Assembly (NCBI GenBank): GCA_029891345.1
Contig: CM056993.1
Coordinates: 274,092,900-274,156,899 of the forward strand
DNA length: 64,000 nucleotides
DNA from: Dryococelus australis
Taxonomy: Eukaryota > Arthropoda > Insecta > Phasmatodea > Phasmatidae
Reading direction: 5' to 3'
This document shows positions 35,890 to 46,179 of the stretch, piece after piece (position 1 is the first letter of the stretch; each line of letters starts with the position of its first letter). The notes under the pieces are model-generated. The model saw nothing but the letters and a program-made list of their open reading frames with translations, was not told the origin of the DNA and searched no databases. Both the position numbers and the translations under genes were made by a program.

Positions 35890-36619
35890 TTAAGTATTAG
35901 GTAAAAGCAGTCGTGTATCAAAATGTATCCAGAAACCTCCCTAATATTACGGACACACATTTTTTTCTCAGTAACGGACTTTCCTTAAATTTAGGGAATT
36001 TTCAGTGTACCTTTTAAAATATTTTACAGTGACATACAACGTGGTATTTCAAAAATTGCATTGTTAATAATAATAAAACATTTTTATTTGGCGCAGTTAA
36101 GACATATCTGCCTTCTCTTACACTGAACCATTTTTACAATTTACACTTGCTTGTTACAGTTTAGAAGAAAAAAAAATAGTTCTTACAAATTAACAAACAC
36201 TGCAGAAAATCAAAAGTCGTTACTAGACATTGATGGAACACGTAATTAATACTAAATAGAGACATGATTATTTAACTAATGAAAAATGTATAAATATAAG
36301 TGATGATTATTAAGTTTAAATTATTCCAAAAAACACTGATGATGAACTGGCAGGTATTAGGCCAAAATATGCACCATATACACGCAAGAATATAGTACAT
36401 TTGCACAATGCATAAATGCACAACAGGCCCACATACATACACACACGTAACAACAGCTACCTGCAAATCAAATGATAAAATAGAACACTAGTTTGTTACA
36501 ATAACAAAACTGCTGGGACTTGGGCACTTATAATTCAAATGCCTATGAAAAACTCTGACAACAATAACAATCACAACACAGACACTTTGAGCTGGAAAAC
36601 TGTTTCGACGTCTACATAT
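35890..36619. other. AT-rich non-coding DNA
   Basis: No coding signal or recognised repeat. Confidence 0.5.
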
Positions 36620-37900
36620 TGACGCATGCCAGCATGCTGCACTACAGGGATGTGCACTCTACGGCCGACTTACCCCAATCTGAGCGCGCCAAACACGGGG
36701 AAAAATCAAAATTCATTGGCCGTTGAGACTTGGAAATATAATATTAAAAGACTACATGCATTGGGTAGTCATCAACGTAATTGAAAAGCACATCTGAAAT
36801 TATGATCTTCCACATCCAATCAAGAAGGAACGTGCCAGAGCAACCCTGACAAAGAAATAATATTAATTATTTAAAATATATTACGCTACCCTGCCTGGCC
36901 AAGAAGTTCCAAACAACCCTCAAGATAGTAGCACCCCCGTGACCTTCTGACGTCACGGCCCGCCTGCCTCAGTCCGGGGCGCATGAAACTGTCATCGCCT
37001 CTACTAGGGGCGATAAGAAATTGAGCAGCGCTCCAGCAGCAGATAAACGAGCCCCTGTGTTGGAAGGCTATGCTACCCCCTGCACATGGAGAATCACTGA
37101 TACAGGGCGATTTTCGTAAATATTGAAGTACAGCCCCGTGGTCTAGCACACACGCTGGGCATGCCAGCCGCACAGGTTCGCTAGCTCTCCTACAGTCTGC
37201 GGAAGACAATCTCCTCTCCTCTGCAGCCCGCCCAGGGCTCGACCGCTTCATCTCAGTAGCCCGAGGCAGGGTTGGAACCTCTACCTCCAGCCAGCCACTT
37301 GAAGAAGGCCGCCAGCACTCCAGTCCCAGCCTGGACAAGGCTTCCTTCAGCTGACCGCACAGGGACAGCTCTCCACGTTTGGTAAATCCCACACCTGTAC
37401 CCACTGAACCTTACCTCAGTCAACTTCTCTTGACTCCCGGGATAACAGGTCATTGCACAATTACGCCCCCTGGATAGAGCCCCCTGGTATGCTCATGTTG
37501 TTATAGCATAAATTGTTTGACTAATGAATTAGGAATTTCGGTAGGAATTAATTTCTTAAAAGATTAATTTTTTTTTTCCCAGGCTCTCCTTCGCCTGTTG
37601 ATTAAGATCAATATATTTTTACAATATTTCTTTACCTAGCTTGTAATGTGTATTAACTTGGCCAGGTCTCTGCAAAAATGTTGATTTAAGAGTAATAAAA
37701 TATTACGTTAAAACTTACACCTTTGCGTGTCTGCTACCGTATTTTTAATTTTAGAGCCTGTTTCATTTTTTGTGCTTTATTAATTTTGTCTTTAATATAT
37801 GTGCCGTGTGTTCAATCAGTTGCACAGTAATTCTAATTAACCTCACGTGTCTGTCTGGCTGTGCAGTGTACTATATTCCTCAGGAGGTAGGGTCTGATAA
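36620..37900 (+). repeat. LTR-like repeat, hairpin family, copy 4
   Basis: Begins TGACGCATGCCAGCATGC, matching copy 1 (11449) and the inverted copy 5 (54088). A shared block runs from about 36960 (GACGTCACGGCC) through GCGATAAGAAAT and GATAAACGAGCCCCTGTGTTGGAAGGCTATGCTACCC at about 37040-37080. The perfect hairpin CAGGC/TCTCCTTC/GCCTG lies at 37580-37597, with AATAAA at about 37690. It is followed by the KKGG/RPTRP-type ORF. The reading frames at 36886-37453 (minus) are within the repeat and not protein-like. Confidence 0.7.
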
Positions 37901-38080
37901 GAACCAATCCTTGAGATTCCAGGGCACCCGCCGCCGATACGAGACACAAGGTCTAGTTACTTGGGTTGCCCTTGTGAATGGCAGGTCCACGGGAGTGATT
38001 GCAGATTTTACCCCGCCCAGGACTGTTCATCCGCAACCCCTGTTAACAGCCTTACTTTATTTGTTGTATTTCAATGCTGA

Positions 38081-38790
38081 ATGTGCAAACAGTACGGAGG
38101 TACCGGAAGCCGCCAGAGGCGACGTGAGAGGCACGCCACATTGAAACAAGCATTAATAAATCAACTAATTAATAATTCAAACCCAAGTAAACTGGTCTCT
38201 AGTGAACCCGAGAGCAATCATATTGACTACAATATAATACTACCCCCTGACCATGAAACCCCCTTGAACCACGTACTAGGTTGGTGTGAACCGGACGAAG
38301 AATTCGACTCCGAGGAAACCCCCGTCCAACCAACCCCTACACAGGCATCACATTCTATTACCAATGCACCGGACCCCTCTAGTAGATCAAGTATCGTAAG
38401 ATTGATATCTGGCAGAATACTTCGGGTTCGACACCCGAGAACAGAAGTACTCCCAAACTTCTGTACGATAACGTTGGCATCCGGAAAGACGATTAGGGTT
38501 CGAATCACTGCCAAGGCAGTTCTCAGAGCCCACCCGGAACAATTCCAAGCCAATTTTATCCTCGCTTGACGGCCAACGAGGCAGCAGCGGATAAACCCTG
38601 CCAGTTCAAGCCAGATCATTCACCACACCACTCACTCACCTCTCGTATTCGATTGAGTGTTTCACTTTTACTGGGACAGCTGGTGTCCCGTTTATTGACA
38701 TCCCTTGTGGTACGGAGAATAAGACTGCCCTGCAGGGATAGCTTAATGCCCCCACTACCCTCCACCTTGTAAGGTACGACAGGGCAGTCA
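38081..38790 (+). CDS. Basic 'KKGG/RPTRP' ORF of the hairpin LTR family, best-preserved copy
   Basis: The longest intact copy: 162 residues from ATG 38081 to TGA 38569. It opens MCKQYGGTGSRQRRRERHATL, an Arg-rich tract, followed by an acidic middle (LGWCEPDEEFDSEETP). Two similar basic strands follow, IVRLISGRILRVR and ITLASGKTIRVR, which look like an internal duplication. A second frame (overlapping, to 38772) carries LLLGQLVSRLLTSLVVRRIRLP, a block also conserved at 13275 and (minus) 52170. No Pfam-type domain recognised. Charge pattern and position directly after an LTR suggest a Gag-like nucleic-acid-binding protein. No protease, RT or integrase follows before 38830. Confidence 0.5.
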
Positions 38791-38829
38791 GCGCCCTAAC
38801 CACTTGTTATCCAAGAGGAGCACGCATCA

Positions 38830-39261
38830 ATACATAAGAGTAGCAAGTTAGTGATAAAAAATTAAAGAGTTACGAGTTCCATGACCGTGACAGCAAGCAC
38901 TTCTTTTTGAACAAATGGTAAGAACCCTCACCATGTATGTTCTGGTCCACACCATTCCAATTCCGAGCTGCTGAAACGCTAATAGAATTGAATGATAATT
39001 TGCTCGGAGGAACAGGATTAGAAGTTTACTGTCTGATATTGAGCGAGTGAAAAAGTTATGAGCGCAGGAGAGTAGCTAAAACAATTTCTTAGGTATACAG
39101 GAGTATCAGCACACAGGATTATATTTAGTAGCAATAAAGAGCGCTATTTACTTCTGTCATGCAATTTTAACCAGTGCAGTTTATCATACCACACGCTGAG
39201 ATGGTCTCTGTATTTAAGGTTAAATACAAAATGTACATATGTGTTCTGTAACTTGTCATTA
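38830..39261. other. AT-rich non-coding DNA
   Basis: Nothing recognised. Confidence 0.5.
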
Positions 39262-39263
39262 TA

Positions 39264-39483
39264 AGCCGTTCACTGTAAAGTGAGCACTATTGACACCTTA
39301 TTTACTTTTTACTTTCAGCCATTTTTTATCCTCTAAACAAGTTTTCAAATAAATATTGCCATGTAAGCAATAAATACAATGTATATATTCCACTGTACTC
39401 TGAAGTTAACATCTACGGCTAAAAAAACACAATTAGTGACTAGAGAGGGCTTTCAAAAGTGCTCACTTTATCGTGAATAGCCT
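39264..39483. mobile_element. 220-bp Tc1/mariner-type MITE
   Basis: The left end AGCCGTTCACTGTAAAGTGAGCACTATTGA is inverted at the right end (minus strand: AGGCTATTCACGATAAAGTGAGCACTTTTGA, 39453-39483), so the TIRs are about 30 bp. Both ends abut TA (39262-39263 and 39484-39485), the Tc1/mariner target duplication. Non-coding, AT-rich interior. Confidence 0.8.
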
Positions 39484-39485
39484 TA

Positions 39486-40740
39486 ACGAGGATGTTGCAC
39501 TGTGCAACAGAAAATAGATTAAATATTTTACGTCCATTTTGTCCTGAAGTGGGCTTTTAACACAAATAAAAACGTCCGTAACCTAGCGCCCTGCTCATCC
39601 ACCATACTGCTATGTGGATACTTCACGAGAGTTGTTATTATTTACAATAACAGACATATTTTCAATCTCCTGTATGGTTGAAATGTTTGAAGTGATGCCA
39701 TCTGTTACAAAGTGTTTGTGCTATCTTGTTACGATTAAAATTACAGCATTTGAGGCGCAAATGTATTAAAAGGCACAGGAACAAACTTTTTCATTTTACA
39801 GCGATTAAGAAGGCTTCGTGTATCCTTGGCATTGTTTGTTTACGACACACGAAGCTATGACAATCACGGATAGCTTCACGTTTTGTTAAGTATGGAAATT
39901 GGTTCCGTTTTCCACCGTAATGGATCTGATTTGCATACATACAGAGAAATTACTATAAAAATCTCCGTTAAATGATGGCAATTTGTAACAGTGCCGTTCT
40001 ATAAAGATAAATTTTCAGCAAAGTTGCCGATAATATAGTAACTGCTCCTGAATTACAAATGCAGACCACAAGAATATTTCATGAAGCTGCTGTTACACTA
40101 TTCTTAGTCCATTTCAAAAGTAACTTTAAATAAATGTCATGGGTTAACTCGATTATGTTTTATTACATTTTTATCTCATTATGACACACATTCCTTAAAT
40201 GTGTCTGTCTCTCTGCTTGTAAAAGCTACATTTAAAATACATTATATTTTAAAACATGTTAATATTTCCCTAGAAGGATGTTTGATTTCAACTGAAATTA
40301 CCTCTTCACATTCTGTTACTGTATATGAACGTATTAAAAATAACATCCTTGTAAATGTGTGGCCATAGTCATTTAGGTTTCCATATTTTTACGTTAGCTA
40401 ATAATATGTAACATAATTCTTGCATTATTTTGAAAATCTGTTAAGTCTACGACTGTTAACTAAGCAAAGATCGTTAATTTTAATGTTTAGCTGCATTTAA
40501 TATGCTTACAAAACCTTACCTTATAACTGAAAAACATTTAAACTACAATAACAAGAAAACACAAATCATTGCGATAATTTATTTTAATGCGAGAGGAGTG
40601 CATCAGATAAAATGAAACAAGACCTACGATAGGTGTCCGGTAATGTTTCTTCCCAAACACTAAATGTTTCATGCCATTATCTTTAATGGTTTTGTTGTAA
40701 CAAGTTTGTTTTTCCTTTATAGTCGGCTCGTGTGCCACGC
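39486..40740. other. AT-rich non-coding DNA
   Basis: No coding signal or repeat recognised; probably intron of the host gene lying between exons at 45988 and 29191. Confidence 0.5.
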
Positions 40741-40759
40741 GCTCGGTTCAGGGCTGCAC

Positions 40760-41160
40760 GCTACATCACAAGCAGGCAGCCACCCAGCGTGGGAGCAGGC
40801 GATTGAGCCAATCTCCCCTTATACAGACCTTGGCGTCCGTGTTGCCCTCCAAGTTGATTATCACACTTCCCAGGTGTGTGTGGCGTTGCCCACAATCTAT
40901 GATGCAGTGCTGTTGCTGCAGACAGGATTGACGCAAAATCAACTAGGAAGTTGACCTGGGTGGTTTTATGGTGGATCCTTATTGTTAGTTTTATTTCCCC
41001 TTCTAATTTGAGACGGAGGGTGGATTGTGTCAACTGAACTGTCTTCTTTGTGGGGGGTTAGACTTGCTTGTTGGCAAGGTGTGAGTAGGTCAATCTTGAC
41101 AAAATTGCCGGTGGCAGCTGTGTCTAGCATGGCCACTGCAATTAGCTGGCTTACGTGGAC
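40760..41160 (-). pseudogene. Retroelement aspartic protease, copy 1
   Basis: IAVAMLDTAATGNFVKIDLLTP (about 41148-41083) is the protease active-site strand; relatives have LDSGAT, here LDTAAT, so the catalytic Gly is lost. The second half continues EGEIKLTIRIHHKTTQVNFLV (about 41010-40950), with the remainder to 40761 in decayed frame. It matches the second copy at 62880-62640 block for block. Confidence 0.8.
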
Positions 41161-41429
41161 CTTTCAACGAGGTGCTTCAGGAGAATAGCACTCGTTCATT
41201 AAGGTTTGGAGCATGACTATGTGTGTTCCTCCCCTTTATTGCACATGGTTCTCTTTCTCTTTCTCAACCGGATAATCTCACTGTGGAGATGTCAGCCCGG
41301 CCAGAACCGGCACTTTTGAAGTGGCTTGTTGTGAGAAGGGAAAGAAACCACGAAGGGCACAAGGGAGGCACAAGGCTGTCATTTCCCTTCCTCCTTCTCC
41401 CTATCGCCCTGTCTGCGGTTGAGCACGGC

Positions 41430-41970
41430 CTACTTTTTGTAATTCCTTTCAGTTTCATGGCCTCGTTCCACAAGCTCTTGTACAGTGAGTGGTTTCAGAC
41501 ACTGTAGGAAGTTCCGCAGTTTAGAAAGGAGCATGCATGCTATGTGCCTCACGCAGCTCTCTTTGCTTTCTGAGGGAAATATACGCTTATACATTTGTAT
41601 TGGTGTATGAATATTTAAACTTCCTCCTCTCTTTCCTGGGTTCGGCTGTGGAATTTGGAGGTCAGACGATCTATGAATTCTTCGCCCATGAACTGGAAGA
41701 CGAGACGAGAACACAGTTGCCCCCACTTGGTGACAAACTCCCCATACCTAGCCCAACATTCGAGGGCTTTGCCTTTGAGTTGTCTATGGGTCCTGTTGAC
41801 CCATTGTTTCTGTGGTATCCCATGATTTTTGAATTCCTGTTCCCATTCCGTGATGAACACTATTGGGTCTTCATGCTGTTTTCCTCTGAACTCCGGGAGC
41901 TGGAGTTCGGTATTTACCCGGACCATGACAGGACTCTGGCGAGGGCCAGTATTAGGTATGCGATAGTTTT
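41430..41970 (-). pseudogene. gag: Gag domain, copy 1
   Basis: Reads LQLPEFRGKQHEDPIVFITEWEQEF (about 41905-41831), then HRQLKGKALECWARYGEFVTKWGQL. In a shifted frame it continues KESCVRHIACMLLSKLRNFLQCLKPLTVQELVERGHETERNYKK to about 41430. The helical pattern F.G...EDP..F...WE...LKG.A..WW corresponds to the Retrotrans_gag capsid-like domain. A +1/-1 shift near 41690 separates the halves. Confidence 0.85.
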
Positions 41971-42366
41971 TGGTATGTCTACAGACTTCACATTGGTACA
42001 CTTTAATAGGCTTGGTGATGCGCCCATCTGGCCAACCAATTCAGCTGTTGTCAAACTGCTGTGCACAAACTATGCATCACACTGTGTGGATTCCTTGTCT
42101 GGTACAGGTAAGCCTCAACTGCAGTATGGAGTTTGGGGCGTTCTGCACTCGCTACACCGGTACTCCAAATCATCTGTATAGCGAGGTTTGTCCGCCCACC
42201 CCAAACATTGGTTATGGTAGCGGCTGTGGTAATGTGCGCAGGAGATCACATGTACCTCCATGTCAGACCATGTGTCTATATGGAAATGATTTTTGAGAGT
42301 AGAACTGTTGAGCGCCATGGGGTGTTTCAGGACTCCCCAAAGTCCTTTTTGAGGTTTGAGTTTCAT
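41970..42366 (-). pseudogene. Tandem PHD-like zinc fingers N-terminal to Gag, copy 1
   Basis: Finger 1: HVISCAHYHSRYHNQCLGW (about 42260-42200) then YRCSECR (about 42150). Finger 2, after a frame change: CTRQGIHTV*CIVCAQQF, IGWPDGR, then VYQCEVCR (42000-41978). Spacing and the H..C.GW.D....Y.C..C signature match the second half of PHD (C4HC3) fingers, which in chromatin proteins bind histone tails. Two stop codons and a frameshift show this copy is dead. The copy at 63770-64000 has the same two-finger layout. Confidence 0.7.
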
Positions 42367-42420
42367 TGACTCCCAGCAAGGTCCCTAGTTGATGGGGTCG
42401 GCTGGCTTAGTTCTGCTGTG

Positions 42421-42560
42421 GTCTCACATTGGGTGCCATGAAAACCTTTGATGCATGCTGCCTTATGAAACAATTAAAGCCCCACTTTGGATACCATGAA
42501 AATCTTTGTTATGTGTGATATATGTGGAGTGCTAATGTCAGTCATTGGGCACTGCGACAA
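42421..42560. repeat. Three 58-bp tandem units, each with a primer-binding-site-like 18-mer
   Basis: TTGGGTGCCA (42429), TTGGATACCA (42487) and TTGGGCACTG (42545) are spaced exactly 58 bp. Units 1 and 2 contain 18-mers (42421-42438, 42479-42496) matching 14 of 18 positions of the lysine tRNA 3' end (GCCCCACGTTGGGCGCCA). They lie just upstream of the minus-strand PHD-Gag frame, where a primer-binding site would be expected. Confidence 0.6.
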
Positions 42561-42769
42561 ACTTTGAGACACAACGCTTTAGGAGTACCACAAACAATCT
42601 GGTTCTTGATGACTGAAGTAAGAGGTGGTTGTCATGATTAGTATTACGGTTATGGTTCATGACGCCAGTATCACGAGAAACATAAGAATTAATTAGTGCT
42701 TAATTGGTGATTGGTCAGTATACAATAAGGTCGGATGGTCTGTCGAAGTGGTAAGATATAGGTGGGAAG

Positions 42770-44560
42770 CTTTTGGATGCTGTTCAACAAAAAAGAGCTG
42801 AATCTGGTAGAAAAAGTACAAATCTGCAGTTTAACAGTAACACTGGATGGCTGGTCAAGCATTAAGAATGACCCAATTCAAGCCGTCACGATCTATACAG
42901 AAACAGAAAGTTACCTTCCTCAATCTACGACGTAGGGTCACAGAAAAAAGCCTTGAGCATTGTGCAGCAATTATAGAGGCAGCAATGAAAGAATGCCATG
43001 AAAATTTACACAGCAGCATCTTTGCAGTAGTTACTGATATTGAGAATAAAATGGGCGAAATATGGGAAATTTTGAAAGAGAAACATCGAGATCAAATCAC
43101 CTATGGCTGTTCAGCACATCTTTTGAATTTAGTAGAGAAAGATGTAGCACCTAAAACCGTAACAGTAACAATATGACTCATAACTGTTATGGGTAATATT
43201 GTGGAAGTGCAAAAGTATTTTCAAAATGTTAATCAAGCACATGGGTGACTTCTGGAGAAAGACTGTATGATGTTACAGTTGCCAAATGAAATATGATGGA
43301 AATCTCACCCTGAATATGTAAAATATTTTGTGACAAATTATCACAAGTACAGGAAAATAGCCCTTGAACACATCCAAGACTTTCATCCAAATGTTACAAA
43401 GATCTTAACCTGGGAATATACAATGAAGCAGCGTGTCTTGATAAACAGTTACATATAGTTGCAAATGCACTGGACAAGCTTCAGAAAGAAACAACATGTT
43501 GTAGCATACTCCCTTCTCCTACCTCTCACAGATGGTTTGTAACTTCTACCTTTACTGTTAATATTTATTAAGTTCAATTGTGATTACTATAAGCTCATGG
43601 GGGCGTAGACTGACTGAATAGAAACTAGTTAAACAGGAAATTCACTAAACACAAAACACTTTATTTAAACATTAATTACATAGACGTGAATTACACAAGA
43701 TACATGAATGGATAGATAAAAGTTACTATTCTGATTTCTAGACACAAGTTCGCATTCATTAACAATATGATATAAGTTAAGATTTACCTGCCTAACCTTG
43801 CCAGTGATTGATAGTTTGAATTTCTCTGGATAACGGGGTCCCGATAAATAGCCTTGAACCTACTATCTATACGGAATATGCTCACCATATATTGAAGTAG
43901 TGTAGACTGGCCAAGAGCTCCTCTAGGCCTGGATAACGATGTTGCCCTTGTCTTCAGCGTTGTCAGCTCTGACAGCAATACATCGTAACACTCTGATCAC
44001 TCTGGTACGCCTGGGGGGTGGCACGACACGCTCAACTTATATACCTCACAGTCAGTGGGTCACGAGGATCGTATTTTATAAATAATCGCCACACTCTTGG
44101 TGCTATACCCTGTAGCACCTTAGACTAACCTGGGAATATACCACGAAACAGTGTATCTTGATAAACAGTTACATGCAAATTCACTGGGTAAACTTCAGAA
44201 AGAAACATGTATTTCAGATGCAGTTGAAATATTACTACACCTACTACAGTATCATCTAATGTTCTGGAGTATTACGATCACTACTGCAAGAAAATATTTC
44301 AACAGGCAATCCCACCACCACATATTATCACAAACCACATGGATCCAAAATTCAGACAGCAGCATTTAAGTGAAGAACAGAAACACTCTGCAGAAATGTG
44401 GTTAGCTGAACACCATCCTGAATTCCTGCCTGGCATCATGATCTTCAAGATAAGTGATCCTTACTATTATCCTGCTTCTATGATGCATGTGAATGTTGCA
44501 CAGTACAACAGTTTTCCTCGCAAAAAAGATGGCAGATCATGGAAAATAAGAATGAAATAA
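42770..44560 (+). pseudogene. hAT transposase fossil (DUF659 type)
   Basis: The RNase-H-like transposase of a hAT element can be followed on the plus strand. TLDGWSSIKNDPIQAVTIYT (about 42841-42900) holds the first acidic residue. CAAIIEAAMKECHENLH and FAVVTDIENKM (second Asp) follow, then YGCSAHLLNLVEKDVAPKTV (43104-43163), HGWLLEKD-like and a WEY/LDKQLH block (43412-43480). After an inserted LTR the frame resumes (44127-44560) with LDKQLHANSLGKLQKETC, MDPKFRQQHLSEEQKHSAEMWLAEHHPEF. The C-terminal dimerisation domain is not recognisable. GAACCG-rich DNA at 45590-45717 may be its right end. Confidence 0.88.
43600..44122 (-). repeat. Solo LTR inserted in the hAT element
   Basis: Interrupts the hAT transposase. 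On the minus strand a TATATAAG box (44036-44043) and an AATAAA signal (43660-43665) lie about 375 bp apart, as in LTRs elsewhere in the window. The edges are approximate. About 95 bp of hAT coding sequence occurs on both sides (43409-43494 and 44127-44205), in direct repeat and diverged. Confidence 0.6.
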
Positions 44561-44564
44561 ACTC

Positions 44565-45590
44565 TTATGTTTCCCTTTGCGTTTTGCCAATAGAAAAAAA
44601 TTATGGTGCTATTTATTCCCCCACTTTTATTTATAAGCTCGAAAATGGGAGATTTTTAAAATTTGTGAAATTCAACATGTAACTTTCATAGGTGAAAGAA
44701 AAGAATAACACTAGCAAAATATAAAGTTTCTCTAGAGTACAGCAACCAGCAGCATATAAAAATTTAATGAAGGTGATCTGCAAAATAGTGCAACGGACTT
44801 CTATCCCCCACAAAATGCCACAGACATGTATTTCAAAAACTAAGTCCCAAGTTTTGCAAAGCTCCCAAAAAGCACTTGAGAAAAATAGCAGTTACTATTG
44901 TAACTGCTAAGAATACAGGGCTAAGAATACAATAACCCACAAAAGAAAGGGGTGCTGTGTGTGACAGATTTCACTCCTACTTCAGATGCAGGCTTGCTGA
45001 TGCAGTTGCACCAAGTTAGATATATTTCCTTGCTATCCCAGATAAGGTAGTCACATCACAAGGAGTATCATGGCGCTCGTGGTCACGGGCTTGATGCCAT
45101 AGGCTTGTCTGCAGTTGAGTAAGATAAATATTATCTGCCCCCTTACTGAAAGAAACATACTGTAAATCATTTCTCTATAAAGAACCCCTCTATAACATTT
45201 TCAGTACCAATGCTACATGCCATTTTGCGGTAATACACATTCTGAATCGTAAAGTGCTCAAAAAGTTTGGTTTAGCCATAGATGCATTTAAAGATCAGTA
45301 GGTTTCACTGATGGTGTATCAACAGTTCACCTGGATGCCGTTTTCCCATGATCAATTTATTAAGCAGTCTATTGGAATGACGGTGGTGTTGCTGGTGTTG
45401 AAAACACCGAATATCTAGTGCACATGCTAGGATTCAGCTACATTTATGGCAGTTACTTTTAGTTCGTGGCTGATGGACATTTACAATAACAAAATTGTGT
45501 TTGCATGAAGTGTGATTTTTTTTTTGGCAAATAAATTTTATGTATAAATTATTATTGTACATAGTATGAATTTGGCTGGAGCGATGTTAG
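44565..45590. other. AT-rich non-coding DNA, probable hAT 3' region
   Basis: No protein similarity recognised; lies between the hAT coding remnant and GAACCG-rich repeats. Confidence 0.4.
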
Positions 45591-45717
45591 ATGCTTTACT
45601 AAATAAAGTAAAGGAACCGAGAATACAATTTTGGTCCCTGTTCCGGTTCTCAAGGTCAAGAACCGGTGGAAATGAGAACCGACAAATGGAACCGAACCAT
45701 TCCTAATATTGAATTTA
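45590..45717. repeat. GAACCG-rich subterminal repeat, probable hAT right end
   Basis: GGAACCG/CGGTTC words recur six or more times in direct and inverted orientation and the array ends ACCGAACCATTCCTA. Such arrays typify hAT ends. A matching left end was not found. Confidence 0.5.
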
Positions 45718-45987
45718 TGTAACGTAAACAGCAGTTATGGCAACCAAATTTGATTTTTAGAATTTATCACAAGAATATGCAAGTCTTAGCAATTTATAGC
45801 AACTTATTTCATGAATTAAAAAAATCCCATCTCTAGTTAGGTATTTGTACCTGAAGTAGAACTTTAGCATGGTATCAGAAAAGAGTGAACTTACCATGAA
45901 TGGACTTTACACTGTGTGCACAGGGAAAACATCTCTCAGAAACCTGCTGATGTGAAAAGGGTCGCCACTGTGACAGCCACCACTCAC

Positions 45988-46173
45988 CTGAGAAAAGGTG
46001 AACTGCTGCTGAAGCTGAGGCTCAGTCTGGTCTCCATCCTTCACAACCTGTACCTTCAGTGTTCCCCCGCACTGTACTGTGTCGATACTCTTCTTCTGCT
46101 GCTTGTGCTCACTGATGCAGGTCCGAGACTTGCAGCCCTCCTGCAGGTGACGCCAAATAGTGGTCTTTGGGAC
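45988..46173 (-). CDS. Host gene exon with HTH/Psq-like start
   Basis: A 186-base exon of 62 codons, phase 0 at both ends, GC-richer than its surroundings and without decay. The acceptor reads TTTCCCCTTGATTCGTTTAG before 46173, the donor TCTCAG/GTGAGT at 45988/45987. It begins VPKTTIWRHLQEGCKSRT, which resembles the recognition helix of Psq-type HTH domains (VP.TTLWRHL in relatives), then continues ISEHKQQKKSIDTVQCGGTL, KVQVVKDGDQTEPQLQQQ and FTFSQ. If the HTH call is right, its first helices lie in an upstream exon not found here. It joins in frame to the exon at 29191. Probably a DNA-binding nuclear protein, but the family is not identified. Confidence 0.75.
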
Positions 46174-46179
46174 CTAAAC

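Larger units (their letters stand above)
40745..42370 (-). mobile_element. Retroelement with tandem PHD fingers, Gag and protease, copy 1 (decayed)
   Basis: Minus-strand order: PHD-like finger 1 (about 42260-42130), PHD-like finger 2 (about 42105-41975), Gag (41955-41430), degenerate zinc knuckle (about 41290), protease (41150-40760). It ends near 40745 with no RT or integrase. It is homologous domain by domain to the minus-strand element at 62570-64000. Gag resembles the Ty3/gypsy-type Retrotrans_gag family. The plus-strand open frame 41537-42181 is simply antisense to this gene. Confidence 0.8.

Noticed and set aside
41537..42181. 214-residue open frame on the plus strand
   Set aside because: It is antisense to the Gag/PHD retroelement, whose minus-strand translation has clear domain matches.
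42421..42438. A genuine tRNA-Lys 3' end or tRNA gene
   Set aside because: No cloverleaf or internal promoter boxes around it; only the 3'-terminal 18 bases are similar.
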